Positions 42,812 through 51,864 of a DNA stretch of 64,000 bases are shown piece by piece (positions within the stretch are counted from its first letter, which is position 1; every line of letters begins with the position of its first letter). Made by a program: the position numbers and the translations under genes. Below the pieces are notes generated by a model. That model searched no databases, was not told the origin of the DNA, and was given only the letters and a program-made list of their open reading frames with translations. The stretch comes from Mycolicibacterium sp. P9-64 (GTDB taxonomy: Bacteria > Actinomycetota > Actinomycetes > Mycobacteriales > Mycobacteriaceae): assembly GCF_008329605.1 (NCBI RefSeq), contig NZ_NPKO01000005.1:124001-188000 (forward strand). Reading direction: 5' to 3'.

Positions 42812-43333
42812 CTACGGGTTGACTCGCTCGTCATCTTCGAGCAACACCTTGAGAGCAGCGGCGGTCGTGAGTCCGTAGACGAGATGTGCGCTGAGGTCCT
42901 TGGTTAGCGTCTTCGCGTCGTAGTCCCAGATTGGCTTGTAAAGCTTGGCCGGACCGAGCACCGCATATGACTGCAGCCAGACCGCTGTGCCGAAAAGTGG
43001 TCCGTGCCAGAACTTTCTATGAATTACCGCTCCCTCCAGCACCCCGAAGGCGGCTCCCCACCCTGCGCCGGTCGACCAGTGGACAGCATTGTTCACGAGT
43101 CGTGCTCGCCGCGGCGGCAGGTCATGATGCAGCGTGCGTTTGACGACGAGTCTGCCGAACTTTGCCGGCGCTGGCGCATCGTCCCAACCTTCTAGACCTG
43201 CCGATGTTTCCCAGTCCCCGAACCCGGTTCGTCCGCCGCCATCCCGGTACCTGTAGTACCAAAGGGCGTCCATGGCGGCAGTTCCGAGAGCACCCGCCAC
43301 CGCACCGCGCACTACGGAGCCGAGTAGCGTCAT
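42812..43333 (-). CDS. Hypothetical membrane-associated protein, unknown
   Basis: 173 residues. Begins with a hydrophobic segment (LLGSVVRGAVAGALGTAAMDALW, a GxxxG-rich helix). WSTGAGWGAAFGVLEG and GPLFGTAVWLQSYAVLGP are further likely membrane helices, and a last one is LVYGLTTAAALKVLL. The GTAAMDALWY motif recalls DUF1440/YagU-type inner-membrane proteins, but I do not claim that family. Its start overlaps the stop of the FdhF/YdeP gene (ATGA), so it is the third gene of the DUF488-fdhF operon. Confidence 0.65.
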   Translation of the reverse strand: MTLLGSVVRGAVAGALGTAAMDALWYYRYRDGGGRTGFGDWETSAGLEGWDDAPAPAKFGRLVVKRTLHHDLPPRRARLVNNAVHWSTGAGWGAAFGVLEGAVIHRKFWHGPLFGTAVWLQSYAVLGPAKLYKPIWDYDAKTLTKDLSAHLVYGLTTAAALKVLLEDDERVNP

Positions 43334-45678
43334 GGTGCACCGACCGCTGCGGCGACGGACACGATCTGGTGCTTCATCAATGGCTGGTCGCTTTGGGTGC
43401 TGAAATCACCGATCGCGCAAAGCACGTTCAGTTCCGGCATGTACCCGCTAACGCTGCCGACTGGTATGTCGTAACCGATCGCCCGATAGCCCCACACGGT
43501 GCGGGTACTGCCGTCGCGGGCGAAGCTGGTGATGTCGATCAGGTCGAACTCGTTGAGTCCACGCTCGGCCATGTCTGCCCTGTTCATGAACAGCAGCGTC
43601 CGCAGGTTCTTCACGCCGCGGTAGCGGTCGCTGTCGGAGTAGATGGTGGTGTTCCACTGATCGTGGGAACGCACGGTTGACAGCATGAGTTTCCCGGCGG
43701 GTGGCACCACGTCCGGCAGCGGGGACGCCGAGAACTCCGCTTTGCCGGATTCGGTGAGAAACGTCCGCTCCCTTGCCGGTTGGCGGATCCGGAACCCCAG
43801 TGGCATCCGCACCCGCCTGTTGAAATCCTCGAAACCGTCCAGGACAGCCGCCATGGTGTCGCGGATCCGGTCATAGTCCTCTACGTAGGCCTCCCAGGGA
43901 TTCGTCGAGTCCGGCAGGGTGGCGCGGGCCATGCCCGCGAGGATCGCGCATTCCGACAGCAGATGTTTCGACGCCGGCTTCCGCATCCCTCGGGAGAGGT
44001 GCACCATGCTCATCGAGTCCTCGACGCTGACGGCCTGCTCGCCGCCACGCTGAACGTCCTTCTCGGTGCGGCCCAGGCACGGGAGAATCAGGGCGGCTCG
44101 GCCATGTACGAGATGGCTGCGATTGAGTTTCGTGCTGACCTGCACGGTGAGGTCGGTGTTGCGCAGCCCTTCGAAGGTCGCCTCAGTATCGGGTGCGGCC
44201 ATGCTGAAGTTGCCGCCCATGCTGACGAAGACCTTGACCTCACCGGCACGCATCGCCTCGATCGTCGCGACGGTGTCCAATCCGTGTTCGCGCGGTGAGG
44301 TGATACCGCAGACCTCGTCGAGACGGTCGAGAAAGGCTGTGGGGGGATGGTTGTCGATACCGCACGTCCGGTTGCCCTGGACGTTGCTGTGGCCACGGAT
44401 CGGCGACGGCCCAGCACCCTCTCGGCCGATATTACCGCGCAGCAGAAGGAGATTGACGATCTCGCGGATGGTGTCGACCCCGTGTTCTTGCTGGGTGAGC
44501 CCCAGGCACCAGCTGATCACGGTGCGGTCCGCGTTGAGGTACAGCTCGCCGAGTTGACGAAGATCCTGCTCCGACACCTCCGATTGTTCGACGAGCTCTG
44601 CCCAACTGGTCGCCTCCACGAGCCTCTTATAGGACTCGTAGTGGGCGGTGTGGTTCCTGATGAACTCGTGGTCGATGGCTTTCCGATCGGTGGCCGCGCG
44701 CTCCAAAACCGCTTTGGCGACCCCGCGCAGTACGGCAAGATCACCGCCGATGCGGGGCTGCACGTTGCTCGTTCCCGTCTTGGTGGGATGAAACGTTGCC
44801 ATTGCCGCGAATTCGTGCGGAACGATGGTGCGCCGAGATGCTGCCTCGATCAGCGGGTTGATGTGCACGATCTGCGCACCACGGCGGTCAGCCTCGGCGA
44901 GTGCCGTCAGCATCCGTGGGGCGTTGGAGGCGGCGTTGACCGCCATCACGATCAGTAGGTCGGCCTGGTCCCAATCATCGGTATCGCAGGTGCCCTTGCC
45001 CGTCCCGATCGCCGCCTGCAACGCCCGACCCGACGCCTCGTGGCACATGTTCGAGCAGTCCGGCAGGTTGTTGGTGCCGTACTCGCGCACCCACAGCTGA
45101 TACAAGAACGTCGCCTCGTTCGACAACCGCCCCGAGGTGTAGAACGACGCCTGGTGTGGGCTGGCCAACCCGCGCAGAGTGGACCCGACGACGGCGAACG
45201 CATCGCTCCACGAGATTGGTACGTACTTGTCGCTGACGGCGTCGTAGCGCATTGGTTCGGTCAGTCGCCCCTGGTCCTCGAGCGCAAAATCACTCCAGCC
45301 CGACAGCTCGGTCACGGTGTGCGAGGCGAAGAATTCCCGATCCACTCGCTTGCGGGTCATCTCCCACGTGACGTGTTTGATGCCGTTCTCGCAGATGTCG
45401 AGGTGCAGACCGTGTCGGTCATCCGGCCATGCGCAACCAGGGCAGTCGAAGCCGCCGTTCTCGTGGTTCATCTTCAACACCGCGTGCGGGCCCTTGATCG
45501 GAGCCCCTGACGTCGCCACCACGCGCGCGACACTGCGCGCGGCGCCCCAGCCAGCCGACGGAGCGTGGTCGTCTTCTTGCGAGAACGGCGCCCCGCGGTT
45601 CGGGCCACGACCGACCGCTGGGACTCCCAGAGTGCCGCGACCTAGTTCGTCGCCGAGTGACGGTTGCTTCCCAGTCAT
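43330..45678 (-). CDS. FdhF/YdeP-family molybdopterin oxidoreductase
   Basis: 782 residues. The N-terminus has GGFDCPGCAWPDD in place of a 4Fe-4S binding C-x2-C-x3-C, as in the YdeP subfamily. Molybdopterin-binding stretches follow (SFYTSGRLSNEATFLYQLWVREYG, NLPDCSNMCHEASG, SMGGNFSMAAPD), and a C-terminal dinucleotide-binding domain includes NMADMAERGLNEFDLIDI-type sequence. E. coli YdeP is linked to acid resistance; the reaction is unknown. It overlaps both neighbours (DUF488 upstream, unknown membrane protein downstream) by four bases. The operon has a promoter that is duplicated in front of the bicupin gene. Confidence 0.87.
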   Translation of the reverse strand: MTGKQPSLGDELGRGTLGVPAVGRGPNRGAPFSQEDDHAPSAGWGAARSVARVVATSGAPIKGPHAVLKMNHENGGFDCPGCAWPDDRHGLHLDICENGIKHVTWEMTRKRVDREFFASHTVTELSGWSDFALEDQGRLTEPMRYDAVSDKYVPISWSDAFAVVGSTLRGLASPHQASFYTSGRLSNEATFLYQLWVREYGTNNLPDCSNMCHEASGRALQAAIGTGKGTCDTDDWDQADLLIVMAVNAASNAPRMLTALAEADRRGAQIVHINPLIEAASRRTIVPHEFAAMATFHPTKTGTSNVQPRIGGDLAVLRGVAKAVLERAATDRKAIDHEFIRNHTAHYESYKRLVEATSWAELVEQSEVSEQDLRQLGELYLNADRTVISWCLGLTQQEHGVDTIREIVNLLLLRGNIGREGAGPSPIRGHSNVQGNRTCGIDNHPPTAFLDRLDEVCGITSPREHGLDTVATIEAMRAGEVKVFVSMGGNFSMAAPDTEATFEGLRNTDLTVQVSTKLNRSHLVHGRAALILPCLGRTEKDVQRGGEQAVSVEDSMSMVHLSRGMRKPASKHLLSECAILAGMARATLPDSTNPWEAYVEDYDRIRDTMAAVLDGFEDFNRRVRMPLGFRIRQPARERTFLTESGKAEFSASPLPDVVPPAGKLMLSTVRSHDQWNTTIYSDSDRYRGVKNLRTLLFMNRADMAERGLNEFDLIDITSFARDGSTRTVWGYRAIGYDIPVGSVSGYMPELNVLCAIGDFSTQSDQPLMKHQIVSVAAAVGAP

Positions 45679-46064
45679 GCCTCTGCCCTCCGATGCCGGT
45701 CGCTGCCCGAAAGGAGTCGGGCGAGGACGGCAGCTTCGCTGATCTCTGGGTTCTTGGTGGCGGTAAGCAGGGTCAGTGTCTGCTTCTCGGCCAGTTCTCT
45801 TAGATGAGCGAGGGCAGCCGCGGGCTCAGGATCGCGTAGCTCATCGGCATACCGCAGGGCGAACTCGTCGAACGATTCTGGATCGTGGTGATACCAGTTT
45901 CGGAGGTCAGTCGATGGGGCGATCTGTTTGCACCACTCGTCGAGGTGCGCCCGGGATTTGCTCACACCTCGGGGCCAGAGTCGATCCACCAACACCCGGA
46001 CGCCGTCAGAGGGCATCGGAGCGTCGTAGATGCGGCGTACCTGCACTTGGATTCGTGTACTCAT
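45675..46064 (-). CDS. DUF488 family protein (YeaO-like)
   Basis: 129 residues. Typical DUF488 pattern: VRRIYDAPMPSDGVRVLVDRLWPRGVSKSRAHLDEWCKQIAPSTDLRNWYHHDP, then FALRYADEL and LTLLTATKNPEISEA. The conserved RLWPRG and single Cys are present. The function is unknown; the family is often near stress or metal genes. The start is ATG 46064. It leads the three-gene operon with the FdhF/YdeP enzyme. The promoter block 46080-46156 begins 16 bases upstream and reaches the stop codon of the LAL regulator. Confidence 0.85.
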   Translation of the reverse strand: MSTRIQVQVRRIYDAPMPSDGVRVLVDRLWPRGVSKSRAHLDEWCKQIAPSTDLRNWYHHDPESFDEFALRYADELRDPEPAAALAHLRELAEKQTLTLLTATKNPEISEAAVLARLLSGSDRHRRAEA

Positions 46065-46079
46065 CGCACCTCAACGTCT

Positions 46080-46156
46080 CGTCGGTCCCACTGACCATCA
46101 TCGCGACGGAGCTACCCTCCGCGGATCAGCCACCCGACAGTGCAGTCGGCCAGTCT
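46080..46156 (-). promoter_or_regulatory. Duplicated promoter block, copy 1 (DUF488-fdhF operon)
   Basis: Aligns with 55414-55489: 30 of 36 bases identical over 46121-46156 (GCGGATC, GACAGTGCA, CGGCCAGTCT blocks), then an unconserved 13-base spacer of equal length, then GTSGCGATGATG (11 of 13) and GACCGACG. It contains CCAGTCTGG. Two promoters with the same spacing imply a common activator or sigma factor. Confidence 0.75.
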
Positions 46157-46158
46157 GG

Positions 46159-48927
46159 CTAGCTGGGCACGGCCGACGGCAACACGCGATCGAGCTGGCT
46201 GCGCGAATTGATGCCGAGCTTGGCGAACACCTTGCTCAAGTGATACTGGACCGTGCGTGCGCTGATGAACAGTCGCGCCCCGATCTCCGAGTTGGACAAC
46301 CCATCAAGGGCGAGCCGTGCCACCTGCGCCTCCTGCGCGGTGAGCTGGCGATCATCGGCGGTCCGCGCACCCTCTTGAGTGGTGTCACCCGTGGCTTTCA
46401 GTTCTCGCCGGGCCCGCGCCGCGAACGCGTTCATGCCCATCGACTCGAACATCTCATGGGCAGCACGCAACTCGGTGCGGGCGGCATTGCGGCGGCGTTC
46501 GCGACGTAACCATTCCCCATACAGCAGGTGCGCGCGCGCCAGTTCCCCGCGCACACGCGTTCGGCCAAGACGTTCGATCGACTCGCGGTAGAGGCCCTCG
46601 GCTTCAGCGCCACTGCTGATGAGTGCGCGCGAGCGCGCCTCTAGCCCCAGCGCCCAGTCAGTCCCGCTCGCGGTGGTCAGTTCGGCGAAGCGCGCAAGAG
46701 CATGGGTTGCCGCGTCGGTGGCACCGCTTCGGGCCGCAGCCTCGACGAGTTCTGGTAATGCCCAATTGGACGATCCCAATTCCGGCGGAAAGTCGGCAGC
46801 ACGTTCGGCCGCATCGAGAGCCTTGCTGTAGTCGCCAATCCCGTTGTACAGGATCGCTTCTGCCCACCAGGCGACTGTGATTCCGTTTCCTTCACCGCGC
46901 GCCCGCACCTCCGCCACGGTGCTCTCGATGAGCGACGTTGCCTTTTCATAGTCGCCCTGCAGCGCAGCGAGGCCCAACGCGGCGTACGGTGCCAGACTGC
47001 TCCCGGTCGCGTCGCTGGCTACCTGCAATTCGTCAACAACAGCCTCCGCGCCGGTGAGGTCTCCGACCATGAGCAGGGCAATCGCCCGCGAACTGAGCGC
47101 CAGTGGGATGTCGCTGAGCGCTCCAGCGCTGCGGGCCGAGTCGACGTGGCGGGCGGACAACACTTCTAGGCGGTCGTCGTCCCACGCGTAGTGCGCAGCG
47201 GTGGCCGCAAGGAAAATTTCGCCCAACTGCTCATCGGGTACTGCTTCGCCGTCGAACGCCACGAGCGCATCGCTTAGAGACGGCCAGGCGGCCACATACC
47301 CACGGGTGTAGTGGGCGATCAGCCAATCCATCAGCAGATCCCGCGGTCGCGAGGGTCCTGCACTGCGAGGCGCTTCGCCCGCGGCAAGGGCGACGTCGAT
47401 GACATTCGCGCCGACGGCAAGGCGGCCGGCGAACATCGCTGCCAGCATCGCATCCATGTAGGTGGTGCGCGACAGGGCGATGTCGATCGATTCGAGTCGC
47501 TGGGCGGCTTTCAATAAGAGTGGCGGGGCGTCACTTCCCCGGCTGGTGACGAACGCGAGTTGAGCCCGCACGAGATCCGCCCGGGCCTGCTGGAGATCGC
47601 TGAGATGTTCGGCTTCTGCCATCGCCAAGAGATCCAGCGCAGCATCGAAGGCGCCTGCCTGCACCTTGGCCGACGCCGCGGCAAGTGCCCGCTCGCCGCG
47701 TTGTGCCGGGTCGACGGTGAGCGCCGCGGCGCGTTCGAGGAATGCCGCTGCCGCGCCGATTCCGCCACGGGCCTTGGCTCTCTCGGCCGACTGAGTGAGT
47801 TCTGCAGCGACGTCCTCATCGGGGCCGGCGGCCGCGTTGGCGCGATGCCAGGCGCGCCGGTCAGGGTCCAGGTGCGCGTCGGTGGCTGCGGCGAGCGCGC
47901 GGTGCGCCTCCTGTCTGTCCCGAAGCGGTGCCGAACGATAGGCCGCCGAGCGGACCAGTGGATGACGGAACTTCACGCGGGTGGCGAATGAGGACAGCTC
48001 GGCCTCGATGGCGGCTGTCGCGGCCTCGGTCCCTATTCCGAGCTCACTCGCAGCACGCCACATCAGCGCGGAATCGCCGGTCGGTTCAGCCGCGGCAAGC
48101 AACAACAAGCGTCGAGTCTCAACTGGTAGCGCTTCGATTCGCAAACGGAAGGCGCCTTCCACCTCGGCCGAGAGTCGAACGGCCCCAGGCAATCCGAAGC
48201 CACCGGCGAGGTCAACAGCGGTCAGCCCGCGGGGTAACTCGAGCAGCGCCAAAGGGTTGCCACCTGTCTCGGCGACGATCTGGTCGCGCACCCGTGGGTC
48301 CAGCGGTGCGGTCAGCATCGAGTCCAGCAGCGCACGGGCATCCGCTCCGCGCAGGCCCCTGACCACTAGGCTTGGCAGACCGGCGACGGCATCGCTTGGC
48401 TCCCTTGCCGCGAAGACGATGCCGACCGACTCCGCCCCCAGCCGTCGGGCAACGAACGCCAACACGTCGGCCGATGCGCGGTCGAGCCACTGCTCGTCGT
48501 CTACTAGACAGAGCACCGGCCGGTCCGCAGCCGCGTCGGACAACAAATTCAGGACCGCCAGCCCAACAAGAAACCGGTCCGGCGCCGGACCCTCCGCCAT
48601 GCCGAGCGCAACGCGCAGCGCGGACCGCTGCGGAGCGGCCAACTGCTCCACTTGGTCCAATATCGGCGAGCACAACTGGTGCACTCCGGCGAAGGCGAGC
48701 TCCATTTCCGACTGCACGCCTGCAGTGCGCGCAACACGACACTGCGCGTTGGCTGCCAGGTACTCCATCAGCGCGGTCTTGCCGACCCCTGCTTCGCCGC
48801 GGATCACCAACGCGCGACTTTCCCCTGCGCACACCGCATGGACGAGCCGATCAAGAATCGCGCATTCATCACGACGCCCAATCAGCGCGACCGGGGAGCG
48901 GCTCTCAGGGGCGTCACCGACCTGCAC
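46159..48927 (-). CDS. Large LuxR-family (LAL) transcriptional regulator with AAA ATPase domain
   Basis: 922 residues from GTG 48927. The N-terminal NTPase has Walker A GEAGVGKT (44-51) and Walker B VLCLVDDEQWLD (about 140), with IGRRDECAILDRLV leading in. A long helical TPR-like middle (about 380-830, Ala-rich repeats) follows, and the C-terminal LuxR HTH is LTAQEAQVARLALDGLSNSEIGARLFISARTVQYHLSKVFAKLG (about 855-900). LAL proteins are MalT-like activators. It stands next to the duplicated promoter and between two molybdoenzyme clusters, making it the natural candidate controller. The signal is unknown. Confidence 0.9.
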   Translation of the reverse strand: MQVGDAPESRSPVALIGRRDECAILDRLVHAVCAGESRALVIRGEAGVGKTALMEYLAANAQCRVARTAGVQSEMELAFAGVHQLCSPILDQVEQLAAPQRSALRVALGMAEGPAPDRFLVGLAVLNLLSDAAADRPVLCLVDDEQWLDRASADVLAFVARRLGAESVGIVFAAREPSDAVAGLPSLVVRGLRGADARALLDSMLTAPLDPRVRDQIVAETGGNPLALLELPRGLTAVDLAGGFGLPGAVRLSAEVEGAFRLRIEALPVETRRLLLLAAAEPTGDSALMWRAASELGIGTEAATAAIEAELSSFATRVKFRHPLVRSAAYRSAPLRDRQEAHRALAAATDAHLDPDRRAWHRANAAAGPDEDVAAELTQSAERAKARGGIGAAAAFLERAAALTVDPAQRGERALAAASAKVQAGAFDAALDLLAMAEAEHLSDLQQARADLVRAQLAFVTSRGSDAPPLLLKAAQRLESIDIALSRTTYMDAMLAAMFAGRLAVGANVIDVALAAGEAPRSAGPSRPRDLLMDWLIAHYTRGYVAAWPSLSDALVAFDGEAVPDEQLGEIFLAATAAHYAWDDDRLEVLSARHVDSARSAGALSDIPLALSSRAIALLMVGDLTGAEAVVDELQVASDATGSSLAPYAALGLAALQGDYEKATSLIESTVAEVRARGEGNGITVAWWAEAILYNGIGDYSKALDAAERAADFPPELGSSNWALPELVEAAARSGATDAATHALARFAELTTASGTDWALGLEARSRALISSGAEAEGLYRESIERLGRTRVRGELARAHLLYGEWLRRERRRNAARTELRAAHEMFESMGMNAFAARARRELKATGDTTQEGARTADDRQLTAQEAQVARLALDGLSNSEIGARLFISARTVQYHLSKVFAKLGINSRSQLDRVLPSAVPS

Positions 48928-48983
48928 AAAGGGAATTATCCGACACTGACGGCAACGGCGCTGACTGTTCGACCTAGTGGGTA

Positions 48984-50780
48984 CTAGATGGACTCGCGAT
49001 AACCGTAGAACTCGTGATCTTCGTTGTATCCGCCCTGGCCCGCACCAAGATGTGCGAAGGAGTCGACGAATTCGACGGCTTCAATCCACTTCACCTGTTT
49101 GAAGCCCAGCTCCCGTTCGTTGCGTAGCCGCAGCGGAGCGCCGTGGAGTTCACTGAGTGGCTCGCCGTTCATTTCGTATGCGAGGAGTGTCAGCTGGTTC
49201 TGCATGTGTTCGATGTTGTGCACATCGTAGTAGCGCCCGCCCTCTGCCCCGTCGGCGAAGGAATAGAACACCACCCACTTCGCCTGTGGCAGTGGACGAA
49301 CCATGTCGACGATGTGCTTCATCGGCACGCCACCCCACTTGGCGATACCGGACCAGCCCTGGATGCAGTAGTGCTGGGTGATCTGCTCTTGTTTTGGTAT
49401 TGCCTTCAGTTGTTCGTAGGTGAGGACAAGCGGGTTCGCCACCAGCCCGTCGATGCGCAGCGCATAGTCTCGGAAACCGTTGTTGCGCAGATCCGTGTAG
49501 GTCTGGCTGATCGGCATCGTGCCATTGGGCCAGAAGTATTCGGAGATCTGCTCTTCGGAGTAGGTGGCGCGCGGGTCGGCCCATTCGAGTAACCACTTCG
49601 CCCAACCGACAAGGCGTCTACCGGTCCTCTGCACGACTCGGGGATATCGCAGGGTCAACGGTGAGGCTGCCAGCCATGCGACCACGACGATCGTCATCCA
49701 AAGGACGTACAGCCACAATCCTGCCCACGTCGCGGTGTTCAGGCCCGTGGTGATGTGGTTGAGATTCACCAACAAACCAGTCATGAAGACCATCGCCGTG
49801 TGCACCACGATGAAGAAGACGAAGTAGAGAAGAACACAGAAGTGCACTGAGCGCGCCACCTGCCGGTTGAGGCCTCCGGACGCCAGCCCGAACTTGGCCG
49901 CAATGGCCGGCGCCTGAAGCAGTCCGGTGACAAAAGCCAGTGGACCGGCGAGGAACACCGTGGCGAAGTAGGTCAGGTTCTGCAACCCGTTGTACTGGGT
50001 CCAGCCCTGGTTTGTCGGGAAGTCCAGCGACAGGTACTGCACCGCGGCAGAAATGGCGTTGGGGATCACGTCCCAGTCCTGGGGCACCAATCGTTCCCAC
50101 TGCCCGGTGGTGAACAGAAGGATGTAGAACACCACTCCGAGCAGAACCCAGAGGAAGTCAACGGAGAAATGCCACCACCGGGCCAGGCCTATCGAGTGCC
50201 GGATTCCCGGTAGCCCGATCCAGCCGGGCAGCGCCACTGCATCGTCCTTGGACGTCCATGCGTTCTTCTGTGAGCTCTGGCTCATCCGGTCGGGGGGAAC
50301 GGGACCGCGCAGCCTCAGCCACTCCCGGCCCGGGCTGGAACCGGGGTCCAATTGCAGGCGCGGGTGGTCGGCCAGGATCTGCAGCCCCGACCGAATGATG
50401 AACATCATGAAGAGCAAATTCAGGAAGTGCAGGATCCGCAGCCAGCCGGGGAACCCCGTGTCCACTGGAGGCTGGAAGGCTCCTTGGCCAGGATAGATCT
50501 CGATGAACTGCTGTACCACCGGGTAACCCCGAATATGCTGTGCCACTGCTATTCCCACGATGAGGGCGGCAACCCCAACAGGAAAGATCCACAGCGTGCT
50601 TACCCAACGCTTGCCGATCCGGACGTCCGGGATCTTTGCCATCACCGCAGGCATGACTTTGGACCATTCTTCGACGTCGACGCGGTCAGCCGCCGCGGAG
50701 AGCTCAGCACGAAGCTGATCAGCGGGTTGCGCCACCCCCTGCCCGTCCCTTGCCGGTCGCGCGTCCCGCCGTCTGGTCAT
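48984..50780 (-). CDS. Cytochrome b561-like / sulfite-oxidase-type molybdoenzyme fusion
   Basis: 598 residues. The N-terminal about 375 residues contain six or more membrane helices with paired His (ILHFLNLLFMMFIIRSG, RWWHFSVDFLWVLLG, SVHFCVLLYFVFFIVVHTAMVF), a di-heme cytochrome b fold. The C-terminal domain (from about 430) is an oxidoreductase molybdopterin-binding domain, with the Moco cysteine in QHYCIQGWSGIAKWGGVP and HNIEHMQNQLTLLAYEMNGEPLSELHGAPLRL. The fusion should pass electrons from a substrate to the membrane. The substrate is unknown. The N-terminal 35 residues are basic and Ala-rich, so the start could be later. Confidence 0.87.
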   Translation of the reverse strand: MTRRRDARPARDGQGVAQPADQLRAELSAAADRVDVEEWSKVMPAVMAKIPDVRIGKRWVSTLWIFPVGVAALIVGIAVAQHIRGYPVVQQFIEIYPGQGAFQPPVDTGFPGWLRILHFLNLLFMMFIIRSGLQILADHPRLQLDPGSSPGREWLRLRGPVPPDRMSQSSQKNAWTSKDDAVALPGWIGLPGIRHSIGLARWWHFSVDFLWVLLGVVFYILLFTTGQWERLVPQDWDVIPNAISAAVQYLSLDFPTNQGWTQYNGLQNLTYFATVFLAGPLAFVTGLLQAPAIAAKFGLASGGLNRQVARSVHFCVLLYFVFFIVVHTAMVFMTGLLVNLNHITTGLNTATWAGLWLYVLWMTIVVVAWLAASPLTLRYPRVVQRTGRRLVGWAKWLLEWADPRATYSEEQISEYFWPNGTMPISQTYTDLRNNGFRDYALRIDGLVANPLVLTYEQLKAIPKQEQITQHYCIQGWSGIAKWGGVPMKHIVDMVRPLPQAKWVVFYSFADGAEGGRYYDVHNIEHMQNQLTLLAYEMNGEPLSELHGAPLRLRNERELGFKQVKWIEAVEFVDSFAHLGAGQGGYNEDHEFYGYRESI

Positions 50781-50794
50781 GGCTGGTCGGCTCC

Positions 50795-51220
50795 TCAGGA
50801 CCTAGCCAGCTCGATAACCGGGATCAAGCGCGTCGTCTTGCGCTGGTATTCGGCGAACTGGGGTTCTACAGCGCCCTGTTTCGCATAGATCTCGTCTCGT
50901 TCGGCACCTGTCACTACCCGTGCGGTCGCGGGGAAGGTCTCGTTACCGAGTTCGAGGGTGATCTGTGGGTGGGCCACGAGGTTCCCGTACCAGTGCGGGT
51001 TCTCGTCTGAGCCACCCTTGCTGGCGAAGACGAAGATTCGGCCTCCGTCTAGCAGTGGAACCAGCGGCGAGATGCGCTCGATGCCGGATTTCACACCGAT
51101 GTGGTGCACGAGCACCAGGGGTTTCCCCTCGAACGGGCCGCTCGCCTTGCCGCCGGTGGCACGGAATTCGCGGATCACCGTTCGGTTCATCTCGTCGAAG
51201 TCGTAGGTCTCCGTCATCAA
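50795..51220 (-). CDS. Deazaflavin (F420)-dependent nitroreductase-family protein
   Basis: 141 residues. DDN/nitroreductase fold: NRTVIREFRATGGKASGPFEGKPLVLVHHIGVKSGIERISPLVPLLDGGRIFVFASKGGSDENPHWYGNLVAHPQITLEL, with the cofactor-binding GG-F-G-PLVLVH and PHWYGNLVAHP motifs. Mycobacteria have many such proteins that use F420H2 to reduce quinones or detoxify. It ends 15 bases before the molybdoenzyme start. The start is ATG 51220, with GAGGAT upstream. Confidence 0.88.
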   Translation of the reverse strand: MMTETYDFDEMNRTVIREFRATGGKASGPFEGKPLVLVHHIGVKSGIERISPLVPLLDGGRIFVFASKGGSDENPHWYGNLVAHPQITLELGNETFPATARVVTGAERDEIYAKQGAVEPQFAEYQRKTTRLIPVIELARS

Positions 51221-51253
51221 TCCTCCTCAATGTGGCCGCTGGGGTTGCGGTCG

Positions 51254-51847
51254 TCAGAAGCCCGGGTTCACCCCAGGCCGTCCCGGCTGGTGGTGCCGGA
51301 CCAGGTCAGCCGCCCACGACGGCGCCGTGGCCTTCTGCGGTTGCCTGAGGGCCTGCTGGACGACCAGAGTCTGCAGAGTCTCCTCGAGGTGCACCCGCGG
51401 GTACTGCATTTCGGCATCGGCAACGCTGGTGGCGAGCGACGCACGGAGTTCTGCTGAGCCAAACTCGATTTCGACGCCCCTGCGCAGGTATTGGGCGATC
51501 GGTCCGCGGCGTTCTGGGATGCCGGGGGTGGTGTGTAGCGCTATGGCCTCCCAAATCGGGTCGACCGCCGCCGCGCTCCATCCGCACTGCTCTAGGAACT
51601 TCGCCGCGGCGTCAGCACCCTCGACCTCGAAGCGGGCCGGCCCGTCGTACACGACAGCCGTTCCGGAATCGTGGAACAGTGCTGCGATACAGAGTGATTC
51701 GATGTCTAGGTCGTCGACGCCGTCCTGATCTGCGACGATCCGACCTAGCAGATAGGTGCGAATGCTGTGGTTGAAAATCTGGGGATGTAGCACCGCTTGA
51801 ACGTGCGCGACAGCCTCTTTTACGCTATCGGAATCCGGCAGCGGCAT
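51254..51847 (-). CDS. HD-domain hydrolase
   Basis: 197 residues from ATG 51847 (AGGGAG upstream). HD phosphohydrolase fold: HPQIFNHSIRTYLLGRIVADQ (first His, residue 27), CIAALFHDSGTA (His59-Asp60) and EAIALHTTPGIPERRGP (next His). This resembles cyanamide hydratase-like or guanylate-type HD proteins. A metal-dependent hydrolysis is expected; the substrate is unknown. A longer frame adds 30 Arg-rich residues that are not credible. It is transcribed with the quinone-reductase gene 17 bases upstream. Confidence 0.8.
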   Translation of the reverse strand: MPLPDSDSVKEAVAHVQAVLHPQIFNHSIRTYLLGRIVADQDGVDDLDIESLCIAALFHDSGTAVVYDGPARFEVEGADAAAKFLEQCGWSAAAVDPIWEAIALHTTPGIPERRGPIAQYLRRGVEIEFGSAELRASLATSVADAEMQYPRVHLEETLQTLVVQQALRQPQKATAPSWAADLVRHHQPGRPGVNPGF

Positions 51848-51864
51848 CTCAGCTCCCTGGGTTG

